Below are positions 8,511-17,994 of a stretch of DNA of 64,000 bases, in pieces. Both the position numbers and the translations under genes were made by a program. This stretch comes from Enterococcus termitis (GTDB lineage Bacteria > Bacillota > Bacilli > Lactobacillales > Enterococcaceae): positions 1-64,000 of the forward strand of contig NZ_MIJY01000004.1 in NCBI RefSeq assembly GCF_001730305.1, in the 5' to 3' direction. Every line of letters starts with the position of its first letter. The stretch's first letter is position 1. The notes beneath the pieces are model-generated. The model had not been told where the DNA came from. It ran no database searches and was given only the letters and a program-made list of their open reading frames with translations.

Positions 8511-9785
8511 ATGACACAGGAGGTGGAGATTTGTCTCTTTTTGGATAGTCGGTTTTGGCATAAAAAAAGGAGCATTATTTCTTTATATCATCAGCTTTTG
8601 CATAAAAAAGTTCGGTTTGTACGTTCTGAAGAGGCAGCGGACATAACGGTTGTCTTTTCTCCTAAATTGAAAACGACTTTTTCTGTGGAAAGAGAGGATC
8701 CTTTGCTGATTTTAGCAGGGGATCCCGTTTCTGCTTTTCAAGGGGTGATGTATGCGGCGAGGCACTTTAGAACAGGTAGACGTTTGGCGTTAGGCGAAAA
8801 AATTCCACGTCTAGCGGAGCGAATCATTATGTTGGATATTGGCAGAAAATATTTTTCACCGTCATTTTTGCGGCAGTTACTTGATGAAATGGCCTTATTT
8901 GGATTTAATTATTTACAGCTTCACTTTTCAGAAAATACAGGATTGAGAATTGAATCCGAAAGCTATCCCGAACTTGTGTCAGAAGAACATTTGACGCGTG
9001 AAGAAATTCGGGCGTTGATTCATTATGCTGCTGATCGTTGTATTGAAATCATTCCTGATCTTGATACCCCAGGGCATATGGAGCATTTATTAAAAAATTA
9101 CCCAGAGTGGCAGTTGGAAGAGCAAACGGATTATGGCCGGCAGTCGGTTCCTGCTGCTTTAGATATAACCAATCAAGACGCAATCGCGTTTGTTTTTTCT
9201 TTGTATCGAGAGTATTTTGAGCTGTTTTCTACCAGTCGTTATTTTCATATTGGTGCCGATGAATTTATCGATTTGGATCATTTGGCACGTTATCCAGCTT
9301 TAGCAAATAACGGTCAAGAAAAGTTTGAGGCATACGTTAATTCAGTTGCTGCGCTGGTGAGACAAGCAGGTTTTATTCCTAGAATTTGGAACGATGCTTT
9401 TTTTAGACGTGGGGAAAACAGCGGGTTAAGTAAAGAGCTGGAGATCACTTATTGGACAAAGTGGCAAAGAGAAATGGCTCCAATTCAAAGATTTTTAGAG
9501 GAAGGATATACAGTAATCAACTTCAATGACAACTATCTATACTATGTGTTAGGGGAAAATGCGGGCTATTCTTATCCCACTGCACACAAAATCGAGAAGC
9601 AATGGCAACCAGAACTATTTTCATCTGAACAACTGATCGATATAACGAATCACGAGCAATTAAAAGGGGCAGCAGTAGCTGTTTGGTGTGATCAGCCAGA
9701 AGCGAAAGAAGAAAAGTCTGTGCTGATAGATCTGATCGAATTGATGGAGGCTTTTTCTGCACATATCTACCTGAATAAAAAATAG
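8511..9785 (+). CDS. GH20 beta-N-acetylhexosaminidase
   Basis: 424 aa from the ATG at 8511; AAGAAGG lies eight bases upstream, better placed than for the in-frame GTG at 8502. GH20 motifs: RIIMLDIGRKYFS at the start of the barrel, IIPDLDTPGHMEHLL, and FHIGADEFID with the Asp-Glu pair used in substrate-assisted catalysis. No signal peptide, so it removes terminal GlcNAc or GalNAc inside the cell. It closes the operon: mannosidases expose the core, and GH20 can process GlcNAc-containing ends such as the single GlcNAc left on a glycan by the GH85 enzyme next door. It resembles the short cytoplasmic GH20 of streptococcal N-glycan loci. Confidence 0.9.
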   Translation: MTQEVEICLFLDSRFWHKKRSIISLYHQLLHKKVRFVRSEEAADITVVFSPKLKTTFSVEREDPLLILAGDPVSAFQGVMYAARHFRTGRRLALGEKIPRLAERIIMLDIGRKYFSPSFLRQLLDEMALFGFNYLQLHFSENTGLRIESESYPELVSEEHLTREEIRALIHYAADRCIEIIPDLDTPGHMEHLLKNYPEWQLEEQTDYGRQSVPAALDITNQDAIAFVFSLYREYFELFSTSRYFHIGADEFIDLDHLARYPALANNGQEKFEAYVNSVAALVRQAGFIPRIWNDAFFRRGENSGLSKELEITYWTKWQREMAPIQRFLEEGYTVINFNDNYLYYVLGENAGYSYPTAHKIEKQWQPELFSSEQLIDITNHEQLKGAAVAVWCDQPEAKEEKSVLIDLIELMEAFSAHIYLNKK

Positions 9786-9860
9786 AAGCGATTTATCTAT
9801 AGAAAGAATACCTATACTTTTTGATTAAACTCCTATAATTTATCTATTTATAAATTGGAT

Positions 9861-9874
9861 AGAAAGCGCTAACA
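9861..9874 (+). promoter_or_regulatory. cre-like CcpA site upstream of the GH85 gene
   Basis: AGAAAGCGCTAACA matches the cre consensus at all but the first base and lies 59 bases before the TTG start. A TATAAT at 9834-9839 is a possible -10 but lacks a convincing -35. Catabolite repression of the endoglycosidase is inferred. Confidence 0.55.
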
Positions 9875-9932
9875 TTTTGTTGGAGAATGAATAATGCTGA
9901 ATTAAGGCAACTAACAGAAGGAGGTTCATTCG

Positions 9933-12668
9933 TTGAAAAGAAAAAAATGGAAAAAGTTGTTTTGTCGCTCGGTCCTGCTACTGGCTATTACTACTGGAAT
10001 AACCGTTTGGGGAACAAGTATAGCTCGAGCAGAATCACTTGGCACAGGTGGAATTCCGATTGATGAGCAAATTCCGCAAGCCACTGCTTTGTTTCCGGAA
10101 GAGCTGTTAAATTGGAATGCAGCAAGCGATCCAGATGCCCCTTTTAACCTTTCAAACGTTCCATTGGCATCACGTGTACAGGGAGCGAAGATGAATGAAG
10201 ATCAGAGTATAGAAGCGAAGGTTCTCTCGATTGCGATCGTCAATCGTCACACCAAAGGTACGCCTGCGCAAGGTGGAACAGACAAAGCTGTTTATAATTT
10301 TACGAACTGGCAATATGTTGATACCTTAGTTGCTTGGGCTGGTTCTTCTGGTGAGGGGATCATCGTTCCACCCAGCGGGGATGTGACAGATTCAGCTCAT
10401 CGAAATGGTGTACCAGTGATGGGAACGGTTTTCTTTCCACCGGAAGCATATGGCGGGAAAAGTGAATGGGTGGAACAATTTGTGCAAAAGGATCGTAAAG
10501 GGCGGTTTCCAATGGCAGATAAACTATTGGAAATGTCTGTAGCTTACGGTTTTGACGGTTGGTTTATCAATCAAGAAACCAACGTCGATGCGCAAACTGC
10601 TAGTGCGATGAAAGAATGCTTAAGTTATCTACAAGCTAAAAAGCCGAAAAATCAACAAATTATTTGGTATGATTCGATGATCCCGTCAGGTGCAGTTGCT
10701 TGGCAAGGAGCGCTGAACGAAACGAACCAAGGGTATTTTCAAGAAGGAAAAAAACGAGTTTCAGATAATATGTTCATTGACTTTCGCTGGCGTGATTTAG
10801 CACCTTCTAAAGCAAAAGCCAAGCAGTTGGGGCGTGATCCCTATGACCTTTTTGCAGGAATCGATGTTCAGGCGAATGGCGTGAATAGCAGTAGAAAGCC
10901 AAGCAGCATTTTAGATGAAAAGGGTCAACCAATCGTTTCGCTAGGACTATATTGTCCCGACTGGACATTACGTGACGGCGCTCAATATGACCTGGATCGT
11001 TACTGGAAGAATGAGCAGTTGCTTTGGATCAATCCACAAGGTGATCCTCGATCTGTGGACAGTACTAAAAATGAATGGCAGGGTGTTTCTCGCTATTATG
11101 TCGAAAAGACGCCAGTCACACAGTTTCCTTTTTTGACAAATTTCAACGTTGGGAATGGCGATGCCTTTTATTTAAACGGAACAAAAGCGAAAGAAGGGAC
11201 ATTTAATAATCGAAGTATTCAAGACGTGCTGCCTACGTATCGTTGGGTCATCGATAATGCTGCAGACAATCAGCTAACGGCAGCTGTTAGTTATGAGGAT
11301 GCGTATAATGGTGGTTCATCAATCAAATTATCCGGCCAAATGACAGCAGAACAGCCAACCTCCATCAACTTATATGCGGCTAAAGTCAAAGCCTCAGCAT
11401 CTGAACAAGTGTCCGTTGTGACCAAGGGTGTAGATGAGGTGTCATTAGTTCTGGAAACAAAAGGAAAAAAAGAATCAGTAACCCTTCAAGGGGAACGTAA
11501 ACAGGTAGAAAATGGCTGGACTCGAACAACCTATTCACTAAAACCAGTTGCAGGTAAGGAAATAACATCTGTTGGGCTGGCTTTAAAAAATGCACAGACT
11601 GCTCCGGCAGAAATTTATTTAGGTCAGTTAAAGCTGGGCAAAGAAAAAACAACACCTGTTAGTAAAGTTGAAAAAATGACATTCTCAGGTAAAACGATCG
11701 TTGATGATAAAACGGAAAATATCCGTATCACTTGGAAATCGAAAGGGAAAAATACAGCGTCCTATCGCATTTATCGTGAAGATGCTGGACAACTGCAATT
11801 TGAAGGAGAAACAGCTAATACGTCATATACTCTGCTAAATCAAGAGCGAGCAGCAGATACGGCTGTCTATCATGTGGTCCCAGTTGATCAGCATGGACGA
11901 GAAAATCAAGGGAAAGCCACGAAGGCAGTCTATACTTTTGAAACCTTGAAACGACCAGAAATAACAATCAACGCAAATAAAACATTGGTTTCTGTTGGAG
12001 AGCCAGTAACGTTAACTGCAACTGTATCGAAATCAACAGAAAGCATCGATTGGGAAATTATCGGCGGGAATCCGCAAAATATCTCAGGACAAGACGTGAC
12101 AGTGACCTTTGATGAAGCAGGAAGCTATACTGTGAAAGCGACAGCGAGGAATTCTGCTGGTGAAACAGAGCTCATTCAGGAAGAATATATCTATGTTTAC
12201 GATCAAACAAGCGGCATTGTTAGTCAAAATCTATCGCTCTTACCGACGACCACAGCAACAGAAGGTTCTGGTTATACAAACGATGGCGAAAGTTACCGTT
12301 TTGCTTTGGATGGCGATTTGAGTACAAAATGGTGTGATAACAGTAGCGATAAACCATGGATGATAGTAGATTTAGGTTCGGTAAAAACGATTGCTGGATT
12401 TGAACTGTTTCATGCCGGAGCTGGTGGAGAAAGTGCTGAATGGAATACACAAGAGTATGATATTTCGGTCAGTGAGGACGGAAAAAACTGGACAACAGTA
12501 GTTCAAAAACGCGGGAATAAGGCCGACACTAGCCAAGATGCTATTCGTCTCGTTGAAGCTCGTTATGTTAAATTAGAACTGAAAAAAGCCGAGCAAAATG
12601 GCAAGACAGCGAGAATTTATGATTGGCAGATCATTGGTGTGGATCAAACAGGAATAGTGAAGCGTTAA
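9933..12668 (+). CDS. Secreted GH85 endo-beta-N-acetylglucosaminidase with C-terminal discoidin (F5/8C) module
   Basis: 911 aa, TTG start with AAGGAGG eight bases upstream. Residues 1-33 form a signal peptide (basic start, hydrophobic core, ARAES cleavage region). The GH85 barrel spans about 70-450, with DGWFINQETN holding the catalytic Asn-x-Glu pair. Then come beta-sandwich modules: a fibronectin-like stretch around 580-670, a PKD/Ig-like segment around 675-755 and an F5/8 type C carbohydrate-binding domain from about 770 to 905. There is no LPXTG sorting signal or terminal membrane anchor, so it is probably released. GH85 enzymes cut between the two core GlcNAcs of N-glycans, giving oligosaccharides for the intracellular mannosidases upstream. 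Confidence 0.93.
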   Translation: MKRKKWKKLFCRSVLLLAITTGITVWGTSIARAESLGTGGIPIDEQIPQATALFPEELLNWNAASDPDAPFNLSNVPLASRVQGAKMNEDQSIEAKVLSIAIVNRHTKGTPAQGGTDKAVYNFTNWQYVDTLVAWAGSSGEGIIVPPSGDVTDSAHRNGVPVMGTVFFPPEAYGGKSEWVEQFVQKDRKGRFPMADKLLEMSVAYGFDGWFINQETNVDAQTASAMKECLSYLQAKKPKNQQIIWYDSMIPSGAVAWQGALNETNQGYFQEGKKRVSDNMFIDFRWRDLAPSKAKAKQLGRDPYDLFAGIDVQANGVNSSRKPSSILDEKGQPIVSLGLYCPDWTLRDGAQYDLDRYWKNEQLLWINPQGDPRSVDSTKNEWQGVSRYYVEKTPVTQFPFLTNFNVGNGDAFYLNGTKAKEGTFNNRSIQDVLPTYRWVIDNAADNQLTAAVSYEDAYNGGSSIKLSGQMTAEQPTSINLYAAKVKASASEQVSVVTKGVDEVSLVLETKGKKESVTLQGERKQVENGWTRTTYSLKPVAGKEITSVGLALKNAQTAPAEIYLGQLKLGKEKTTPVSKVEKMTFSGKTIVDDKTENIRITWKSKGKNTASYRIYREDAGQLQFEGETANTSYTLLNQERAADTAVYHVVPVDQHGRENQGKATKAVYTFETLKRPEITINANKTLVSVGEPVTLTATVSKSTESIDWEIIGGNPQNISGQDVTVTFDEAGSYTVKATARNSAGETELIQEEYIYVYDQTSGIVSQNLSLLPTTTATEGSGYTNDGESYRFALDGDLSTKWCDNSSDKPWMIVDLGSVKTIAGFELFHAGAGGESAEWNTQEYDISVSEDGKNWTTVVQKRGNKADTSQDAIRLVEARYVKLELKKAEQNGKTARIYDWQIIGVDQTGIVKR

Positions 12669-12730
12669 AACACAAAGGATAACGTGAATTTATGAAATAA
12701 AGGATCGATTGATTTTCAAAAAGACACTAA

Positions 12731-12790
12731 AAAAATAGCGGTCGTTGGGACAAACCCGATGTTTAGTTTGTTCCAACGACCGCTATTTTT
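12731..12790. terminator. Bidirectional intrinsic terminator between GH85 and add
   Basis: A 25-bp stem (12731-12755 with 12766-12790, one G-U pair) and a 10-base loop, flanked by A and T runs so it can stop transcripts from both converging genes. Confidence 0.9.
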
Positions 12791-12882
12791 AAATAAAAGA
12801 TGAGACAAAAGCAGGGCCATCAGAGCTAGCAAAAAATTCATGAAAATTGTTCTTCAAATTTCTTGAGCTAAACGAATGACCT

Positions 12883-13905
12883 CTAGTTTGTCTGTTCAAA
12901 ATAAGCGGTTGTCAGCCGATCATGAAGCACTTGTTTTTCTTCTTCGGAAATGAATGCACCGGTAACTGCATTGTGGTTCAACAACTCCATATCTTGATAC
13001 GTGATGCCATACCATTCATGCAGTTTCATAAATTCATCTGTTAAAGTTGTGGTAGAGACCGTTCGATTATCGGTATTGATACAAACTTTGATGCCTGCAT
13101 CTAAAAATTGTTGAAACGGATAGTCTTCTAAGCGAGTAACGGTTCGTGTTTGAAAATTACTAGTCGGACACATTTCGATCAAGGTTTGCTGATCCCGAAG
13201 AAGTGGGAAATAATCGGGGGTATCCTTTAAAGCAATTCCGTGTCCGATTCTTTTAGCACCAAGATAGACAGCATCTGCAACATTTTTACCGCAACCGCAT
13301 TCGCCAGCATGCAGTGTTAAAGGGATTGCTGACTGTTCCACAAGGGTTAAAATTTCTTCGAATGTATAAGGTGGGAAATCTATCTCATTACCGGCGAGAT
13401 CAAAACCTGCGACACCGGAATGCTTGTATTCTTTTGCTAAATGGACGATTTTTTCAATGGCAGACAGCTCTTCATGGCGCATACCGCATAATAAGGCATT
13501 GCTTTTGACACCAAAGGTTTCTTGTCCTTGATTTAATCCTGTCAGCACAGCAGTTACAATTTTCGGTAAAGAGAGACCTTTTTGTGTATGCAGTGAAGGG
13601 GCGAAACGAACTTCAATATATTGAATGTTTTCCTCAGCAGCTTGACTGATTAAATCAAATGCGGCTAATTGTAAGGCTTCTTCCGTTTGTAAGCAAGTCA
13701 GTACAAGATCAAATCGCTGTAAATAATCATTTAAGTCATGACAATCTTTAGGCGCCGCCAAACATTCTGTCAGTTCAGCTGTAGAGGCCGGTAACGAGAT
13801 AGCTTGTTGTTCCGCAATTTTGCGCAATGTTTCAGGTCTGATGGATCCGTCTAAATGGCAGTGTAATTCAATTTTTGGTAGTTTTTTAACAAGTGCACGT
13901 TTCAC
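12883..13905 (-). CDS. add: Adenosine deaminase
   Basis: 340 aa from a GTG at 13905, preceded by AAAGGATG; an in-frame ATG further upstream would add 25 residues that do not fit the family. The metal-binding ELHCHLDGS opens the protein, followed by HAGECG, KRIGHGIAL and INTDNRTVS, which complete the zinc site and active site of adenosine/adenine deaminases. It converts adenosine or deoxyadenosine to inosine or deoxyinosine, feeding the purine nucleoside phosphorylases encoded downstream on the other strand. It runs opposite to the deo-like genes. Confidence 0.95.
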   Translation of the reverse strand: MKRALVKKLPKIELHCHLDGSIRPETLRKIAEQQAISLPASTAELTECLAAPKDCHDLNDYLQRFDLVLTCLQTEEALQLAAFDLISQAAEENIQYIEVRFAPSLHTQKGLSLPKIVTAVLTGLNQGQETFGVKSNALLCGMRHEELSAIEKIVHLAKEYKHSGVAGFDLAGNEIDFPPYTFEEILTLVEQSAIPLTLHAGECGCGKNVADAVYLGAKRIGHGIALKDTPDYFPLLRDQQTLIEMCPTSNFQTRTVTRLEDYPFQQFLDAGIKVCINTDNRTVSTTTLTDEFMKLHEWYGITYQDMELLNHNAVTGAFISEEEKQVLHDRLTTAYFEQTN

Positions 13906-14220
13906 AAGATCATCCTTTCGAGGTACATTTCTGACAAGTATTTTGAAGACTTTAACATGGCGAAGAAGCCGTGTCAACATAATAAAAAAATCTGTTAGAC
14001 TAAAAAATGGTAGACACTAAACGATAGGCCAATCATCAAAAACAGGCGTTTATAAGGCTTAAGATTGCTGAAAGTCGTTTGGTTGTTCCATTATCTCAAA
14101 AATATTTTTGTTGATTAAACTATTCTAACGAGATAATTTCTGATACACTGAACTCATTCAAGAAGTATTTTGAAAACGTTGACATATTTGGTAGGTGTGT
14201 CGTTAAAGGGAGAATGAAGG
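13906..14220. other. Intergenic region between add and the LacI-type regulator
   Basis: 315 bases with no gene. It holds an 8-bp inverted repeat (ATTATCTC at 14090-14097 with GAGATAAT at 14130-14137) and a cre-like site just before the regulator. Promoters for both genes must lie here, but no pair of -35/-10 boxes stands out. Confidence 0.6.
14171..14184 (+). promoter_or_regulatory. cre-like / LacI-family operator upstream of the nucleoside regulator
   Basis: TGAAAACGTTGACA fits the cre consensus at every defined position. It lies 37 bases before the ATG of a LacI-family gene, so it may be a CcpA site, the regulator's own operator, or both. Confidence 0.6.
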
Positions 14221-15234
14221 ATGAAATTGACCATTAAGGAAATTGCTGATATGGCGGGAGTCTCAGTTACAACCGTATCTCAAATCATCAATAACAAGGG
14301 CAGCCGGTTCAGTGAGCAAACAAGGAAAAAGGTTTTAGCAGTGGTAGAAGAATATGACTATAAACCAGATTATTTTGCGTCTAATATTATTACTAGGCAT
14401 TCAAAAACAATTGGCATGGTAGTGCCAGATGTGACTGATTTTTTCTTTGCCAAAGTGATCGAGGGAGTAGAAACCTATCTTAATTCGCTGGGCTATATGA
14501 TTTTACTATGTAACTCAAAACACGATGAAGAAAAAGCGGCGCAGTACGTGAGTGAGCTTGTGCATCGATCGGTTGATGGCATCATTTTTGCTACACCGAA
14601 TATTTTATCTGCGGATCATATTTTAAGAAATAAGAGTAAACGAAAAGTACCGGTGATTCTAGTCGATCGAGGGATCAATCCAAGGGAAAACGGGCGTCTT
14701 ATCGTAAAGGAATATGAGGGCGCTTACCAAGCAGTTTCTTTACTGATCGAGCAAGGACACAGACATATTGGCATGCTGAAGGAAAATGATGGTTATTACA
14801 AATTGACTGAGCGTGTCACTGCGTATAAGCACGCATTGAAAGATCATGGGATACCGATGAGAGAAGAATATATGGCTAATGGCGATCTAAATTTAGGCGG
14901 CGGCTACGAAGCGGCGAAAAAAGTGTTGAGCAACGAAAAAATCACAGCGATTTTTTGTGGGAATGATGAAATGGCGATGGGAGCCTATCAAGCGATCGAG
15001 GAATGCGGGAAAAAAATTCCAGACGATATTTCTGTCATTGGCTTTGACGGTTTAGAAATTTCTGAATATCTAGTGCCAGGGTTAACGACTGTCTATCAAC
15101 CAAGCTTTGATATTGGTTTTTACGCAGCACAATTTTTAGTGGAAGCGATCGATCATCCAGAAGGAAAAATACCAAATAAAATTTTTGAAACAACATTTAT
15201 TTTAAGAAATAGTACGAAATCGATTGACAAGTAA
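14221..15234 (+). CDS. LacI-family transcriptional regulator of nucleoside or pentose catabolism
   Basis: 337 aa. Residues 1-55 are a LacI helix-turn-helix (TIKEIADMAGVSVTTVSQIINN) with hinge; 60-335 are the ribose-repressor-like sensor (IGMVVPDVTDFFFAKVIEGVE, FCGNDEMAMGAYQAIEECG, VIGFDGLEISEYLVPGLTT). It most resembles RbsR-type proteins, so ribose, deoxyribose or a nucleoside is a plausible effector, but this is inference. It precedes pdp by 138 bases containing two cre-like boxes, consistent with control of pdp-deoC-cdd. The start has AAAGGGAGA about seven bases upstream. Confidence 0.88.
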   Translation: MKLTIKEIADMAGVSVTTVSQIINNKGSRFSEQTRKKVLAVVEEYDYKPDYFASNIITRHSKTIGMVVPDVTDFFFAKVIEGVETYLNSLGYMILLCNSKHDEEKAAQYVSELVHRSVDGIIFATPNILSADHILRNKSKRKVPVILVDRGINPRENGRLIVKEYEGAYQAVSLLIEQGHRHIGMLKENDGYYKLTERVTAYKHALKDHGIPMREEYMANGDLNLGGGYEAAKKVLSNEKITAIFCGNDEMAMGAYQAIEECGKKIPDDISVIGFDGLEISEYLVPGLTTVYQPSFDIGFYAAQFLVEAIDHPEGKIPNKIFETTFILRNSTKSIDK

Positions 15235-15258
15235 GGATTTTTGATTTAATGTTCGTGT

Positions 15259-15272
15259 TATAAGCGTTTTCA
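15259..15272 (-). promoter_or_regulatory. cre-like box 1 upstream of pdp
   Basis: On the minus strand it reads TGAAAACGCTTATA, one defined base off the cre consensus. A second similar box, TGGAAGCGTTAGTA, is centred 19 bases downstream at 15278-15291. Either CcpA or the adjacent LacI-type protein could bind. Confidence 0.5.
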
Positions 15273-15305
15273 AAAAATGGAAGCGTTAGTAAACTGTTTT
15301 ACTAA

Positions 15306-15338
15306 AAGGTTTTAACCTTAATAATTTTAGTGTATAAT
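15306..15338 (+). promoter_or_regulatory. pdp promoter with overlapping palindrome
   Basis: TATAAT at 15333-15338 is a clear -10. The -35 region (about 15310-15315, TTTTAA) is weak and lies within the palindrome AAGGTT-TT-AACCTT at 15306-15319, a possible activator or repressor site. Confidence 0.55.
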
Positions 15339-15372
15339 ACATCCTTGGGGATTAGTTCGGAGGAAAAAGAGC

Positions 15373-16674
15373 ATGAGAATGGTCGATTTGATCGAGAAAA
15401 AACGAGATGGACAAGCATTAACAGAAAAGGAAATTCAATTTATTGTTTCTGGATATACCAAAGGGGATATTCCTGATTATCAAATGAGTGCACTTTTGAT
15501 GGCGATCTTTTATAAAGATATGACTGATGAAGAGATTACCACGCTGACTCTAGCGATGGCTGATTCAGGTGAAATGATTGATTTGTCATCTATTCAAGGA
15601 ATCAAAGTAGATAAACATTCCACTGGCGGTGTTGGAGATACGACAACATTGATTTTAGCTCCTTTAGTTGCTAGCGTCGGTGTTAGTGTGGCGAAAATGT
15701 CTGGTCGCGGTCTCGGCTATACCGGTGGGACAATCGATAAATTAGAAGCAATTCCGGGCTTTCACGTGGAGTTGCCGGATGAAGAATTCATGCGTTTGGT
15801 CAATGAAAGCCATGTTGCAGTGATTGGTCAATCGGGCGATTTAGCGCCAGCTGACAAAAAACTGTATGCGCTTCGTGATGTGACTGCAACAGTCGATTCT
15901 ATTCCGTTGATCGCAAGCTCGATCATGAGTAAAAAAATCGCAGCTGGAGCAGATGCAATCGTTCTTGACGTGACCACTGGCGAAGGTGCCTTTATGAAGA
16001 GTATCGATGAAGCTCGTCGTTTAGCTAAAACAATGGTTCGGATCGGACAGTTGGCAAATCGTCAAACAATGGCGGTCATTTCAGACATGTCTCAACCTCT
16101 GGGCGAAGCGATCGGCAATAGTCTTGAAGTCGTTGAAGCGATCGAAACCCTTCAAGGGAATGGTCCGGAAGATCTCATGGAAATGTGTTACATCCTAGGC
16201 AGCCAAATGGTTGTTCTAGCGAAAAAAGCAGAGACGCTGGATCAAGCAAGAGCTATGCTAGAAGAGGCTTTAGAGTCTGGCAAAGCGTTGGATAAATTCC
16301 GTGAAATGATCAAGAATCAAGGCGGCGATGACAGCATTATCGATCAGCCAGAGCGCTTATTGACTGCGAAATATCAAATCGAGTTGCCAGCAAAATCAAC
16401 TGGAACGATCCAAAAAATCGTCGCAAACGAAATTGGGATCGCGGCTATGTGGTTAGGCGCAGGTCGTGCCACCAAAGAAGATTCGATTGATCACGCAGTA
16501 GGCGTTAAGCTGCACAAAAAAGTTGGCATGCCGGTAGAGGAAGGCGAATCGTTACTAACGATTTATGCTAACTCTGATTCGATTGAAAATGTGAAAGAAC
16601 TTTTATATAAAAATATCGAAATTGGCAGTTTCGGAGCGGAACCTGAGCTGATCCATGATATAATAACAGCATAA
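15373..16674 (+). CDS. pdp: Pyrimidine-nucleoside phosphorylase
   Basis: 433 aa, standard for the thymidine/pyrimidine phosphorylase family. Signatures: [10 protein letters not shown] for phosphate binding and [11 protein letters not shown], the family pattern, in the alpha/beta domain; the all-helical N-terminal domain begins [13 protein letters not shown]. It splits uridine, thymidine or deoxyuridine with phosphate into base and (deoxy)ribose-1-phosphate. GGAGG lies eight bases before the first ATG. Followed after 18 bases by deoC and then cdd, so deaminated cytidine and uridine pass to this enzyme, and deoxyribose phosphate goes on through DeoB and DeoC. Confidence 0.95.
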   Translation: MRMVDLIEKKRDGQALTEKEIQFIVSGYTKGDIPDYQMSALLMAIFYKDMTDEEITTLTLAMADSGEMIDLSSIQGIKVDKHSTGGVGDTTTLILAPLVASVGVSVAKMSGRGLGYTGGTIDKLEAIPGFHVELPDEEFMRLVNESHVAVIGQSGDLAPADKKLYALRDVTATVDSIPLIASSIMSKKIAAGADAIVLDVTTGEGAFMKSIDEARRLAKTMVRIGQLANRQTMAVISDMSQPLGEAIGNSLEVVEAIETLQGNGPEDLMEMCYILGSQMVVLAKKAETLDQARAMLEEALESGKALDKFREMIKNQGGDDSIIDQPERLLTAKYQIELPAKSTGTIQKIVANEIGIAAMWLGAGRATKEDSIDHAVGVKLHKKVGMPVEEGESLLTIYANSDSIENVKELLYKNIEIGSFGAEPELIHDIITA

Positions 16675-16692
16675 AGGATGTGTATAAAAATA

Positions 16693-17355
16693 ATGGAATT
16701 AAATCAAATGATTGACCACACTATTTTAAAAGCGGATGCGACAGAAGAGGCAGTATTACGAATTATTGAGGAAGCTAAGAAGTATGAATTTTTCTCGGTT
16801 TGTATCAACCCTTGTTGGGTAGCTTATGCAAAAGAACATTTGGCAGAAACGTCAGTTGATGTTTGTACAGTTATCGGTTTTCCACTAGGGGCAAATACGT
16901 CAGAAGTAAAAGCCTACGAAGCAACAGATGCAATCAACAACGGTGCTACAGAAGTTGACATGGTTATCAATATCGGTGCACTAAAATCAAAACAATACAA
17001 GAAAGTCCTTAAGGATATCCAAGCAGTTGTCGATGCGGCGAAAGGCAAAGCCTTAGTCAAAGTCATTATTGAAACAGCCTTACTAACAGATGAAGAAAAG
17101 ATCAAAGCTTGTGAGCTTGCGAAAGAAGCTGGCGCTGATTTCGTTAAAACTTCAACAGGCTTCTCCACTGGTGGAGCTACCGTTGCGGATATCAAGTTGA
17201 TGCGTGAAACGGTTGGACCAGACATGGGCGTGAAAGCTTCAGGCGGTATCCATAATGAAGCCGAAGCAACTGCAATGATCGAGGCTGGAGCTACACGTAT
17301 CGGTACAAGTGCTGGTGTGGCAATCATGGAAGGCGCAACAGGCGCAGGTTACTAA
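16693..17355 (+). CDS. deoC: Deoxyribose-phosphate aldolase
   Basis: 220 aa starting [16 protein letters not shown], the usual N-terminus; an in-frame ATG at 16678 overlaps the only ribosome binding site (AAAGGATG), so the exact start is uncertain. Motifs: [21 protein letters not shown] and the Schiff-base lysine in [13 protein letters not shown], then GVKASGGI. The enzyme cleaves deoxyribose-5-phosphate to acetaldehyde and glyceraldehyde-3-phosphate, the last step of deoxynucleoside use. It lies in the pdp-deoC-cdd operon. Confidence 0.95.
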   Translation: MELNQMIDHTILKADATEEAVLRIIEEAKKYEFFSVCINPCWVAYAKEHLAETSVDVCTVIGFPLGANTSEVKAYEATDAINNGATEVDMVINIGALKSKQYKKVLKDIQAVVDAAKGKALVKVIIETALLTDEEKIKACELAKEAGADFVKTSTGFSTGGATVADIKLMRETVGPDMGVKASGGIHNEAEATAMIEAGATRIGTSAGVAIMEGATGAGY

Positions 17356-17380
17356 TCTAGAAAAAGAAGGCGGCGGACAA

Positions 17381-17776
17381 ATGACAGCGAAACAAGAATG
17401 GTTGGCGATTGCCGATGATGCGTTGACAAAGGCTTATGTACCTTATTCTAACTTTCCAGTTGGAGCATGTCTTGTAACGAAAACAGGACAGACGTATCAA
17501 GGTGTCAATATCGAGAATGCTTCTTACGGTTTAACGAATTGTGCCGAGCGAACAGCGATTTTTAAAGCAGTTTCAGAAGGCGCTCGTGATTTTCAACATT
17601 TGGTTATTGCTGGACATACACCGGCACCTATTTCGCCATGCGGGGCTTGCCGCCAAGTAATGGCAGAATTTTGTGCGCCTGATATGCCGGTTACGTTAGT
17701 TGGCGAACAGGGTGTCATCAAAGAAACGACAGTCGCTGAATTGTTGCCGTATGCATTTACAGAGAAGGATCTATAA
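17381..17776 (+). CDS. cdd: Cytidine deaminase
   Basis: 131 aa, the usual size of the homotetrameric bacterial type, starting at the ATG at 17381 behind GAAGG. An in-frame extension overlapping deoC is rejected. The zinc site is NCAERTAIF (Cys, with catalytic Glu) and PCGACRQVM (two Cys). VPYSNFPVGAC is the substrate-pocket motif. It converts cytidine and deoxycytidine to uridine and deoxyuridine for the phosphorylase encoded upstream. Confidence 0.95.
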   Translation: MTAKQEWLAIADDALTKAYVPYSNFPVGACLVTKTGQTYQGVNIENASYGLTNCAERTAIFKAVSEGARDFQHLVIAGHTPAPISPCGACRQVMAEFCAPDMPVTLVGEQGVIKETTVAELLPYAFTEKDL

Positions 17777-17994
17777 GGAAAAAGAAGCCTTCTTTGATTT
17801 GACAAGATCCATCGACAAGAATCAACTCACTCGACAAGTGTATAAGCACTTGGTGCACACAAATACAGAGTTGAGGTAATAAAAGTATCTGAGCTGTTGC
17901 TCGAGGTCTAAACGGTTTATTCCGTTGTTCAATTGTTTCATTCAGTCGTTCGGCTGTTGAAAATATAAAACTATTATTAGGGGGCTTTACAGAA
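17777..17994 (+). other. Spacer between cdd and the nucleoside-binding lipoprotein
   Basis: 218 bases without a gene. Small hairpins are visible: AAAGAA-gcc-TTCTTT right after cdd, and CAAGTG-tataag-CACTTG near 17835-17852. No strong promoter or known riboswitch is recognised. Confidence 0.5.

Noticed and set aside
13906-14220. Purine or other riboswitch near the nucleoside genes
   Set aside because: The conserved core sequences and three-helix arrangement were looked for and not seen.
16914-17327. 137-codon open frame antisense to deoC
   Set aside because: Mirror of a strongly conserved gene; composition is that of a shadow frame and there is no ribosome binding site.
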